A stretch of DNA of 43,062 nucleotides. Source: Phycisphaerae bacterium. GTDB lineage: Bacteria; Planctomycetota; Phycisphaerae; Sedimentisphaerales; Anaerohalosphaeraceae. Below the pieces are notes generated by a model, which saw only the letters and a list, made by a program, of their open reading frames with translations, ran no database searches and was not told the origin of the DNA. The stretch is taken from contig JACZKQ010000168.1 in the NCBI GenBank assembly GCA_014859965.1, positions 1 to 43,062 on the forward strand, in the 5' to 3' direction. Shown here one piece after another: positions 6,948 to 13,801 of the stretch. The position numbers and the translations under genes are program-made. Position 1 is the stretch's first letter. Each line of letters begins with the position of its first letter.

Positions 6948-8767
6948 CGACGAATCGCGTGGAATTTCACATGCCGCAGACCCCGCGGCAGGCCGTGCCG
7001 GCAAGCCGGTGCATCGTCTTTCTGGACGGCAGGCTGTGCCCGTATCTGTCGGTCACGCAGATCGTGCGGGCAGCAGCGCCCGAGCACAGCCGGGCCCACA
7101 TGGCGTACGACCCCGCCGCCTGGCCCCATGCCGAGCAGATCCCGCCCGAGCACATCGAGAAGTTCGCCGCAATGGGTCGGCGCGTCCGCATCGCCTCGAT
7201 CTGCGACGGCGGCATGGGCGCGGCGGCGGCCGAAACGGTGACCCTGTTCGCCGGACGCATCGAACAGATCCACAAGACCCTCGGCGGCGACCGCGAAGGC
7301 GTCGAGATCGTCGCCGAGGACTTCGCCGCGCGACTGCGGCGCATCACCGTCTTCGGCACGCTTTGGGCGGATCGCCGGGGAGGCGCCGTGCGGCTTGACG
7401 CCGGCGAGCTGATCTTCAACCGCTCCGGCCTGCCCAACGCATCGCGCGCGGCCGCCCTGCACCAGGGCAAGGCGTACCGCATGTTCGAGAGCGATCCGGC
7501 GCGAGCCGTACACTGGACCTGTGCCGCGGCGGTGCGCTACCTGCTCAGCGAACACCTGGTGACCGGCGAACTCGCCTCGCCGTGCATCGAGCAGTTGGAA
7601 GCACTGTTCGCACGACGCACGCTGGGCACGCTGGACGTCACGGGCGCCACACTGCTCCGTGCCATCGAGCACTGCTGCGACAGCACGCCCGTCACGTTTC
7701 GCTTCGAACCGTCCGCCGCCGGCGAATGGCCCGACGAACGCATCGTCTTCTATCGGCCGGGCGATGGACGCCCGGTGGAGCTGACGTATCAGCGGAGCGG
7801 TGAACGCATGGACCTGACGCGGACGAACATCCGCCGCGCCGCCAGCCGCAAGACCTGTGGCCCGGTGACGCACCGCTTCGTCGGCTGGGGCGGCGTCAAA
7901 ATGTACGAGGCGACCTTCTCGCTCGTCAAGGCGTGGGACCCGGCACTGGAAGGCGCAGCCCAGAGCGTCTATGCGCCGTCGACCAACGCCGACTTTGACT
8001 CGGTCCGAGACGTGTATCGCAGGTGGTGCCTCAACGAGGCGGGCGACTACACGGCGGCCCCCTTCCTGCAAGGCGAGCCGTTCGACTTCTCGCGGATCTT
8101 CGAGCGTACGCCCTATGTGCAGCGACGGCGACGATTCGAAAACACCCTGACCACCCGGGACGGCGCATCGCTCGGCCGGCATCTCGAAATGTCCATCGAC
8201 GGCGGCGGAACATGGCAGCCTTATCCGGATGCGTTCGACGTGCTCAGCGACGAGTGCGGCGTATGGCTCAGCAGCGATCCGCTGAGCACGGAGGTCTGGT
8301 CGGCGATTGCCGCCGGCACGCTGCGGTTCCGCATGACGGCAGCCGTCGCCGGCGATGCCCGCCTGACGGTGACCGTCGCCGACGGACCCGTCGACGCCGC
8401 AATCGAGGTCGTCGACCACCTCATCGAGGCGCCGCGGTTCCAGTACAGCAAGGTCACGCCCGAAAGCGTGTTCTACCGCGGCACGCACGCCCGCGCCGAC
8501 GAACGCGACGACAGCGAGGCCCTGCACGCGTATGTGCGCCACAAGAGCGTGGCGCACGACCCGGCCGTCGAGACCCTCGACGTCGAGACGCCGCTCGTCG
8601 CCCAGTGTTACATGCCGGGCGACTGTGTCACGTCGGGCCTCGACGGACGCGACGTGCTGGGCACCCGCAGCGACGGGCAAACCCTCTGCCTCGTCGAACG
8701 GGCGACGGTGGATTACCAACGACAGTGTACGCGACTGCACATTGTAAGGAGGCGGAGAAAATCATGA
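6944..8767 (+). CDS. Largest virion protein, possible baseplate/tail hub
   Basis: Overlaps the preceding gene by four bases (ATGA) with GGAGG upstream. The 607-residue protein starts with a beta-rich region carrying FLDGRLCPYLSVTQIV, and has VEIVAEDFAARLRRITVFG. The first 280 residues recall the paired beta-barrel layout of phage baseplate hub proteins (gpD/gp27-like), which attach the tail tip. That resemblance is weak and rests on the order of segments, not on a diagnostic motif. The C-terminal half is beta-rich (TWQPYPDAFDVLSDECGVWL, VTVADGPVDAAIEVVDH) and could carry receptor-binding domains. It is the longest gene of the module, yet it is not a tape measure, since it lacks the long coiled coil. 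Confidence 0.6.
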   Translation: MTTNRVEFHMPQTPRQAVPASRCIVFLDGRLCPYLSVTQIVRAAAPEHSRAHMAYDPAAWPHAEQIPPEHIEKFAAMGRRVRIASICDGGMGAAAAETVTLFAGRIEQIHKTLGGDREGVEIVAEDFAARLRRITVFGTLWADRRGGAVRLDAGELIFNRSGLPNASRAAALHQGKAYRMFESDPARAVHWTCAAAVRYLLSEHLVTGELASPCIEQLEALFARRTLGTLDVTGATLLRAIEHCCDSTPVTFRFEPSAAGEWPDERIVFYRPGDGRPVELTYQRSGERMDLTRTNIRRAASRKTCGPVTHRFVGWGGVKMYEATFSLVKAWDPALEGAAQSVYAPSTNADFDSVRDVYRRWCLNEAGDYTAAPFLQGEPFDFSRIFERTPYVQRRRRFENTLTTRDGASLGRHLEMSIDGGGTWQPYPDAFDVLSDECGVWLSSDPLSTEVWSAIAAGTLRFRMTAAVAGDARLTVTVADGPVDAAIEVVDHLIEAPRFQYSKVTPESVFYRGTHARADERDDSEALHAYVRHKSVAHDPAVETLDVETPLVAQCYMPGDCVTSGLDGRDVLGTRSDGQTLCLVERATVDYQRQCTRLHIVRRRRKS

Positions 8768-9024
8768 CGGCAAGAAACGATTCCGACGGGTGGCGATTGA
8801 ACAGGCAGGTGAACCTCTCGGGGCTGATTCAACTGATGCTCCTGGGTTCGCTGATCGTCGGCAGCTGGTTCAATGTCCAGCGGCAGCTTGACCTGGTGAG
8901 TCGCGACGTCGCGCTGCTCCTGGAGCGGCACAAGGACATCTGCGGCAAGCTGGAGACGCTGCACGAAAAGACGATCTCGCACGAGTACCGCCTGCGGGCA
9001 GTGGAAGGCGGCGCCGGCAGATAG
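8764..9024 (+). CDS. Small membrane protein, holin/XhlA-like
   Basis: The start is ATG at 8764, overlapping the preceding stop (ATGA), with AAGGAGG upstream; upstream sequence in this frame is a shadow. The 86-residue protein has one hydrophobic segment (about residues 19-37, LSGLIQLMLLGSLIVGSWF) followed by a coiled coil (VQRQLDLVSRDVALLLERHKD). A small single-membrane-span protein with a coiled coil at the end of a late phage operon is typical of holins or hemolysin-XhlA-like lysis accessory proteins. Topology and position support this, but no family motif does. Confidence 0.6.
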   Translation: MTARNDSDGWRLNRQVNLSGLIQLMLLGSLIVGSWFNVQRQLDLVSRDVALLLERHKDICGKLETLHEKTISHEYRLRAVEGGAGR

Positions 9025-9092
9025 CCGCCAACGATGCAACTGAAAGGCCCGAGCTAACGGGCGTCACAATGGATTAAGAGAGGAGAGTTCCA

Positions 9093-9674
9093 ATGAAAGT
9101 TACGATTCTACTGTGTGTGGGCATGCTCATCGCGACGGCAGGCTGCGACGCGCTGCGGTTTGCGCCGGGCGAGGCGCAGAAGGCAAACGCCTACCTGCAC
9201 CACCGCACGGCTCAGTTGGCCGCGCACCGGGCGCGCGACGAGGCGGCATCGACGGATCTGGTGCAGTTGACGGCGCTCGGCGAGATGCAGAGCCGCGCGT
9301 TCATGGCGGACTACGGCCTGCCGAAGGTGCTGCCCGCCGCCGAGACCGTGCAGGACGTGCTCGCCGACGCCAGCCGGGCCGTCGCCGCAAACGCCCTGGC
9401 GATATCGTCCGATCGGCCCGATGCATGGGCTGTCGCCGACGGCCTGTTCGAGGCGGTCATCGGCATCGCAGGCGTCCTGGGCGGGGCGTACGGCATTCGA
9501 GCCGTGCAGTTTCTAAGGCGCACCCGCGAAACCTCGCACGCCCTGCGCGAAGTGATCCAGGGCAACGAAGTGTTCAAGCGCGCCCAAACCGACGCGGCGG
9601 CAGCCTTCAAGCAGGCGCACCAGAACCAGTCGGCAGCCACGCGCCTGCTTGTCAGCCAACTGAAGATGACGTAA
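9093..9674 (+). CDS. Phage-end lipoprotein with membrane segment, possible lysis/spanin component
   Basis: Preceded by AGAGGAGAG. The 193-residue protein begins with a lipoprotein signal (MKVTILLCVGMLIATAGC, Cys18 in an ATAGC lipobox), then a charged helical region. A second hydrophobic segment lies at about residues 121-140 (IGIAGVLGGAYGIRAVQFL), and the end is helical and Gln/Ala-rich. Lipid anchoring outside the inner membrane plus a membrane span right after a holin-like gene recalls o-spanin or lysis-timing proteins. That is an inference. It is the last gene of the phage-like module; the next gene is on the other strand. Confidence 0.6.
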   Translation: MKVTILLCVGMLIATAGCDALRFAPGEAQKANAYLHHRTAQLAAHRARDEAASTDLVQLTALGEMQSRAFMADYGLPKVLPAAETVQDVLADASRAVAANALAISSDRPDAWAVADGLFEAVIGIAGVLGGAYGIRAVQFLRRTRETSHALREVIQGNEVFKRAQTDAAAAFKQAHQNQSAATRLLVSQLKMT

Positions 9675-9693
9675 CGACGCGAGCGCCCCGGGG

Positions 9694-10215
9694 CTACAGC
9701 TCCAGACCTTTCAGGTTGCCGGCCTTCTCTTTCAGCGCATTGTAGTACACCTCGAAGCGCTGCTTGAGCGGGTCGAGTCCCTGGTAAATCTGATCGATGG
9801 TCGCCTTGAGCGTGTCGGCCTCGGGGCTGTTCTTTTCGAGAACAGGAATGGCGATGAATTTCTCGGTGAGCTCCTTGAGCTTCTGCTGGTTGGCGGCGAT
9901 GACGTCGCGGTACTTCTCGGCCATCTTCCGCAGGTTCTCGGCGGCCATCTCCTTCGCCCTGGCGCTGATCTCGGGCAGGCTGCTCGACTGGTCGGCCTGG
10001 AACTGCTGGGCGATGTCCAGCACCTTGGCGACGGCTTCGACCGCCTTGTCCGAACCTTCGGCGGCCTTGTCCATTGCGTCGCGCCCGAGCTCTGAAAGAC
10101 TGACGGACGATTTCGGCTTGGACGCCTCGGTGTTCTCTTTGGGTTTCTTTCGGCAGCCGCTCAGCGCAACGGCACAGACGACAGTCAGACACAGCATAAA
10201 GCTCAGGGTTTTCAT
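9694..10215 (-). CDS. Helical lipoprotein, unknown
   Basis: The start is ATG at 10215, with AAAAGG six bases upstream; two in-frame starts further up are less well placed. The 173-residue protein has a signal peptide ending in a lipobox (AVALSGC). The mature part is almost entirely helical, Ala/Lys/Glu-rich coiled coil (ARAKEMAAENLRKMAEKYRD, KLKELTEKFIAIP). It is probably an envelope lipoprotein that spaces or bridges layers, in the manner of Lpp-like or chaperone-like coiled-coil proteins. No known family is recognised. It converges with the phage-like module and is separated from it by 19 bases, so it marks the chromosomal side of that junction. Confidence 0.7.
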   Translation of the reverse strand: MKTLSFMLCLTVVCAVALSGCRKKPKENTEASKPKSSVSLSELGRDAMDKAAEGSDKAVEAVAKVLDIAQQFQADQSSSLPEISARAKEMAAENLRKMAEKYRDVIAANQQKLKELTEKFIAIPVLEKNSPEADTLKATIDQIYQGLDPLKQRFEVYYNALKEKAGNLKGLEL

Positions 10216-10373
10216 GTTCCACCTTTTCATAAACGGTTTATCAGCCGGCAATACGTTGCGGCACGCTGCTCATTATAAACGCGCAGCGTCCAAGACACAA
10301 GCGGATTCCGAAGCACCCGCTGCTGTCGCGGGGCGGTCCCATTCTCAGAACATCACAAACGCGGCCTGCGTCG

Positions 10374-10472
10374 ACGATGGAGAGCAAAACCGGTTGGGCA
10401 GAGGCCAAAATTGGGAGCATCTTTTCGCCGGGGGGGGAATTTTGGCCTCTGGGGCCCCGACCGGTTTTGCTC
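10374..10472 (+). repeat. Interspersed repeat, copy 2, with long imperfect palindrome
   Basis: The left part (10374-10420) matches the 1439-1483 repeat. Here it is one arm of a palindrome: GAGCAAAACCGGT (10382-10394) pairs with ACCGGTTTTGCTC (10460-10472), and AGAGGCCAAAATT pairs with AATTTTGGCCTCT further in, around a loop at about 10413-10437 that contains a run of eight G. The element lies 117 bases upstream of the DUF1080 lipoprotein gene. The arrangement resembles a MITE or an extragenic palindrome. Confidence 0.85.
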
Positions 10473-10504
10473 GGCCCCAACGGCACGCCCGCACACTTGA
10501 ATTT

Positions 10505-10534
10505 TTGCACTGTTGCACGCGTGCATTGTATGGT
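10505..10534 (+). promoter_or_regulatory. Weak promoter with 12-base palindrome upstream of DUF1080 gene
   Basis: TTGCAC (10505-10510), 18-base spacer, TATGGT (10529-10534). Inside the spacer lies the perfect palindrome TGCACGCGTGCA (10514-10525), a possible operator. Both boxes match consensus only partly, so the promoter call is tentative. Confidence 0.35.
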
Positions 10535-10588
10535 AAACTGGGAAATATTGAATCGCACATAAATGGGGTTCCTGTCAGGGAGATACAC

Positions 10589-11326
10589 ATGACACGGGTT
10601 GTAACGTGCATAACGATTCTGGCAATCATCGGGCTCGTGGCGGCGACGGGCTGTGAAATTTTGCCGCCGCCCTCGCCGTCGGGCGACGGGGTCTACATAT
10701 TCGACGGACACACCTTGAACGGCTGGGTCCAGCGGGGCGGCCAGGCGCACTTCTCGGTGCAGAACGGCATGATCGTCGGCGAGACGGTCACGGACACGCC
10801 CAACAGCTTCCTCTGCACGCAGAGAGAGTACGGCGATTTCTCGCTCGACCTGGAGTTCCTCGTGGACGAAGGCCTCAACAGCGGCGTCCAGATACGCAGC
10901 CAGAGCCTGCCCGATTACAAAGACGGGCGCGTCCACGGCTATCAGGTGGAGATCGATCCTTCGCGCAAACCGTACGCCGGCCAACCGAAGAACCTGCTGG
11001 CCGACGGTAGGCCGGCGCCCTCAACCGAGCCGCGCGCCTGGACCGGCGGCATTTACGACGAAGCCCGCCGGGGCTGGCTTGCCGATCTCACCCGTAATGA
11101 ACCGGCCCGCCGCGCGTTTCGCCGCGCCGCATGGAACCACCTCCGCATAGAGGCCGTCGGCGACAGCATCCGCACGTGGATCAATGGAGTGCCGGCGGCG
11201 GATATCAAGGACAACATGACGCCGAAGGGCTTCATTGCGTTACAGGTGCACTCCAGCGACGTGGCGGGCCTGCACGTCCGGTTTCGCAATATCCACATCC
11301 AGGAGATCGGCCCCGCCCTTCGCTGA
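10589..11326 (+). CDS. DUF1080 (3-keto-disaccharide hydrolase-like) lipoprotein
   Basis: The start is ATG at 10589, with CAGGGAGA upstream; earlier in-frame sequence crosses the intergenic repeat. The 245-residue protein has a lipoprotein signal (GLVAATGC lipobox, Cys22). It then shows the DUF1080 pattern: an opening IFDGHTLNGW, then FSVQNGMIVGE, YGDFSLDLEFL, NSGVQIRSQ, GYQVEID, and AWNHLRIEAVGDSIRTWING. The fold is a concanavalin-like beta sandwich used for carbohydrate binding or hydrolysis (3-keto-glucoside type), outside the cytoplasm. Such proteins are abundant in planctomycetes. It stands alone between the repeat and a convergent ferritin-like gene, so its substrate cannot be inferred from neighbours. 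Confidence 0.88.
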   Translation: MTRVVTCITILAIIGLVAATGCEILPPPSPSGDGVYIFDGHTLNGWVQRGGQAHFSVQNGMIVGETVTDTPNSFLCTQREYGDFSLDLEFLVDEGLNSGVQIRSQSLPDYKDGRVHGYQVEIDPSRKPYAGQPKNLLADGRPAPSTEPRAWTGGIYDEARRGWLADLTRNEPARRAFRRAAWNHLRIEAVGDSIRTWINGVPAADIKDNMTPKGFIALQVHSSDVAGLHVRFRNIHIQEIGPALR

Positions 11327-11353
11327 TCGCCGGTCGCCGGGACATGTGAAGCG

Positions 11354-11848
11354 TCAGGGCTGCTGACGCATATAGCTGTCGTAGGCGGACTCGAATTTCA
11401 GCTTGTGCCGAACCTCCTCTTCGGCGAGCGCGACGAAGGTGTCGATCGCCGCCTGGTCCTGCATCAGGCGGATCAGGTCGATGTACAGGCGATAAGCCGC
11501 CTGCTCTTTGCTAATCGCCAGTCGCAATGCGTCGGCGGTGTCGAAATCGCCTGGCAGTTCTCCTTCGCCGACGATATCAGCAATGACGGCGTTTTCAGCC
11601 CAGTCGTCGGAGCCGTCCACGACCTTGCCGAGCTTCATGATTTCAAGCTGAAGCTGCTGACGGTGGGTGGCCTCTTCCTGTGCGATGTCCTGAAAGAGCC
11701 CGCCCGCCAGCGGGTCCGCAACCCTCGCCGCCATATCGGCATAGAAAATGCAGGAGGCCTCTTCCTTCTTGATGGCGAAATTGAGGATGTCCTCCATGGA
11801 CCGAAACTCGAGCATCGCTTTTTCCTTCCCCTTAGCTGTCATTGGCAT
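11354..11848 (-). CDS. Ferritin-like di-iron protein (rubrerythrin-type helical bundle)
   Basis: The start is ATG at 11848, with GGGAGGGAG five bases upstream; an alternative at 11875 has no such site. The 164-residue protein shows the four-helix di-iron pattern in order: Glu in KKEEASCIFYADMA, ExxH in QEEATHRQQL, Glu in SKEQAAYRLYIDL, and ExxH in AEEEVRHKLKFE. It lacks the rubredoxin Cys4 domain of full rubrerythrins. Family members act in iron or peroxide handling in the cytoplasm of anaerobes. No partner gene is adjacent. The end converges with the DUF1080 gene, 27 bases apart. Confidence 0.85.
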   Translation of the reverse strand: MPMTAKGKEKAMLEFRSMEDILNFAIKKEEASCIFYADMAARVADPLAGGLFQDIAQEEATHRQQLQLEIMKLGKVVDGSDDWAENAVIADIVGEGELPGDFDTADALRLAISKEQAAYRLYIDLIRLMQDQAAIDTFVALAEEEVRHKLKFESAYDSYMRQQP

Positions 11849-11956
11849 CTTAACTCCCTCCCCAGCCTGCCGCACCCATTATATCGACGCACAACGAGCA
11901 GGCAACCATTTATTTCGGGCACGCCGCACGCGCGTGCGAGTGCAAATTGGGCGGCA

Positions 11957-11995
11957 TCGTGGCGCGGGCATCCTGCCCATGGCGTACGGGCGCCG
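11957..11995 (-). repeat. GGGCA/TGCCC intergenic repeat copy
   Basis: The core reads GGGCATCCTGCCC on the + strand. On the minus strand one frame spells Gly-Gln-Asp-Ala-Arg-Ala-Thr, the same as the copy at 27311. I recall this peptide turning up in spurious ORFs of planctomycete-type genomes, which is how such repeats are often noticed; this is memory and is not checked. Confidence 0.55.
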
Positions 11996-12076
11996 TTCAC
12001 CCCCGCCCGGGTATGGCGACGAGCGCTGACGTGCGCCCACCTGCGCACGCGAAGGGCGGATGCACATCGGCGCCGG

Positions 12077-12108
12077 CGCCCGGCATGCCGGGCGACCGTA
12101 AAGTCGCC
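12077..12108. repeat. Perfect 18-base palindrome overlapped by a second hairpin
   Basis: CGCCCGGCATGCCGGGCG (12077-12094) is a perfect palindrome. Its right end, GGCGAC (12091-12096), also pairs with GTCGCC (12103-12108) across the loop CGTAAA. The two hairpins are mutually exclusive. No gene starts close by on either strand, so a terminator or extragenic palindrome is as likely as a switch. Confidence 0.5.
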
Positions 12109-12540
12109 CCTGATATGGAACGACCTTTGTCAATAACGAATTTTGTTTCTTTGTCTTATATTTTCATTTGCATCGTGACGCGGTCGGGTGCGGGCGGCTT
12201 CGACGATGAATCAGTCTGAAATCCGTGGATTAGCCCGTTGGGGCCAGAGCCGATATTTATATTCTCCGTCGGGAGCTTTATGCCTTCTACCGGCGCGAGT
12301 TCAGCAGAAGCACTCTGCCTTATCATAAGGGGCGGACGCATGTTGCTCCAATCGTGCCCGCACCCGCCGTATCACGTCTCCAATTGTCAAACAGCGTATC
12401 ATGCCATCGAATTGACCCCTCGGGCTTCGGAGAAGGGGTGATGAAAAGCATTATTTAAGCCTTTAGCCTTTTAGACCGTTACATGCCGTTTTGCCGGTCG
12501 TTCCATATGTTCTGCCCCGTTGGGCCTGGGGGCCTTCGGC

Positions 12541-12668
12541 TGTGTGGGAAAGTATGCCAAGTATGCCATCTATGGATTTCTGCGTAGATTCTCCATACTT
12601 GGCTGGAAAGTATGCATTTTTAAGATAATAATACATAGATAGCATATATGACATATTTCCCTCTCAGG
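12541..12668 (-). repeat. 128-base structured repeat, copy A
   Basis: Read on the minus strand it begins CCTGAGAGGGAAAT and ends TTTCCCACACA. It aligns without gaps over 128 columns to copy B (19642-19769, + strand), about 69% identical by my count. It contains GCATACTT at columns 54-61 with the partner AAGTATG at 69-75 (a 7-pair hairpin with a 7-base loop), then a degenerate unit and two tandem GGCATACTT units (columns 102-119). It lies between the ferritin-like gene and the Tat TIM-barrel gene and ends 57 bases upstream of the latter's -35 box. Confidence 0.85.
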
Positions 12669-12724
12669 GTAACTGCCAGACCCACCCGCCGCCACACCGC
12701 TGCGGGCGTGCCGCAAACGCGATG

Positions 12725-12753
12725 TGGACGTGCGGGCGGCAAATGATTATAAT
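12725..12753 (+). promoter_or_regulatory. Sigma70-type promoter of TIM-barrel gene
   Basis: TGGACG (12725-12730), 17-base spacer, and a perfect TATAAT (12748-12753). Transcription would start near 12760, giving a leader of about 36 bases before the ATG at 12796. Confidence 0.65.
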
Positions 12754-12795
12754 GACACACAATGGGCTTACTGTCTAATTTAGAGGATCGGGAAG

Positions 12796-13746
12796 ATGGA
12801 TAATCACAAGAGCAGTTTGTCGCGTCGTCACTTCTTACAGACCTCCGCAGCAGCAGCCGTTCTGGGCTCGGCCTCATTGTCGACCGTACGGGCACAGTCC
12901 GCCCCGCAGGCCATGCGGTTAGGCGGCCCCTGCGGCACAGGCGGCAGTCCCGAGAAATGGATCGCAACGCTCCGGTCGCTCGGCTATCGTGCCGCCTACT
13001 GCCCCGTCGGGCCGGACGCATCCGACGACACCGTCAACGCCTATGCCGCCGCCGCCAGGAAGGCCGACATCGTCATTGCCGAGGTCGGCGCATGGAGCAA
13101 CCCGATCAGCCCCGACGACGCCCAGCGAAACGCCGCATTGAAGAAGTGCCGCGATCACCTGGCCCTTGCCGACCGCATCGGGGCCAACTGCTGCGTCAAC
13201 ATCGCCGGGTCGCGCAACGCGGCCAACTGGGCCGGACCCCACAAGGACAATCTCACACCGGCCACGTTCGACCTGATCGTCGAGACCACGCGCTCGATCA
13301 TCGACGCCGTCAAGCCCACCCGCACCTTCTTCACGCTGGAAACCATGCCGTGGGCCTACCCCGATTCGGCCGATTCGTACCTCGCCCTCATCAAGGCGAT
13401 CGACCGCCGCCAGTGTGCGGTGCACTTCGATCCCGTCAACATCATCTGCAGTCCGCAGCGGTACTTCGACAACGCGGCACTGATCCGCGACTGCTTCAAG
13501 AAGCTGGGCCCGCTCATGAAGAGCTGCCACGGCAAGGACATCCTGCTTTCGGAGGAACTGACCACGCACCTCAGCGAGGTCCGCCCCGGCCTCGGCGGCA
13601 TGGACTATGGCGTGTTCCTCAGAGAACTCAGCAAACTCGACAACGTGCCGCTGATGCTCGAACACCTGCCCAGCCAGGAAGAGTACAAGCTCGCCGCCGA
13701 CCACGTCCGCGGCATCGCCCAGAAAGAGGGCCTGTCGTTCGGCTGA
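12796..13746 (+). CDS. Tat-exported TIM-barrel protein, sugar isomerase/epimerase-like
   Basis: The 316-residue protein begins with a twin-arginine signal (SRRHFLQ at residues 9-15, followed by an Ala-rich hydrophobic segment), so it should be exported folded. The mature part matches xylose-isomerase-like TIM barrels (AP endonuclease 2 family). The putative metal ligands are Glu182 (FFTLETMPW), Asp212 (HFDPVNI), His245 (KSCHGKDIL) and Glu289 (PLMLEHLP). Such proteins typically interconvert or cleave sugars or inositols with a divalent metal. The substrate is not indicated, and the nearest genes are on the opposite strand. The -10 box is perfect consensus, which suggests constitutive expression. 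Confidence 0.85.
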   Translation: MDNHKSSLSRRHFLQTSAAAAVLGSASLSTVRAQSAPQAMRLGGPCGTGGSPEKWIATLRSLGYRAAYCPVGPDASDDTVNAYAAAARKADIVIAEVGAWSNPISPDDAQRNAALKKCRDHLALADRIGANCCVNIAGSRNAANWAGPHKDNLTPATFDLIVETTRSIIDAVKPTRTFFTLETMPWAYPDSADSYLALIKAIDRRQCAVHFDPVNIICSPQRYFDNAALIRDCFKKLGPLMKSCHGKDILLSEELTTHLSEVRPGLGGMDYGVFLRELSKLDNVPLMLEHLPSQEEYKLAADHVRGIAQKEGLSFG

Positions 13747-13801
13747 CCGGCACGCGACCTGTGAAACCGCAGCGCATGAACGCAGGCCGTCGCGTGCTGC
13801 C

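Larger units (their letters stand above)
11849..12540. other. Gene-poor stretch
   Basis: About 690 bases without a convincing gene. It contains one GGGCA/TGCCC repeat (about 11957-11995) and a cluster of palindromes at 12077-12108, then AT-richer sequence from 12120 to 12345. Two ORFs of 61 and 67 codons (12156-12341 minus, 12238-12441 plus) have no ribosome-binding site and no recognisable motif. I do not call them. No tRNA is seen. Confidence 0.6.

Noticed and set aside
6788..8740. 650-codon ORF on the minus strand
   Set aside because: It is antisense to the 607-residue virion protein, has no ribosome-binding site, and its Arg/Val/Gly-rich composition is typical of shadow frames in GC-rich DNA.
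1439..10472. Direct repeat at 1439 and 10374 as attachment sites (attL/attR) of a prophage
   Set aside because: The left copy lies inside the structural gene cluster, between scaffold and capsid genes, while the portal gene is further left. An element bounded by these repeats would exclude its own portal. An interspersed repeat explains it better.
12156..12441. Two small ORFs of 61 and 67 codons in the gene-poor stretch
   Set aside because: No ribosome-binding site, no motif, and they overlap each other on opposite strands.
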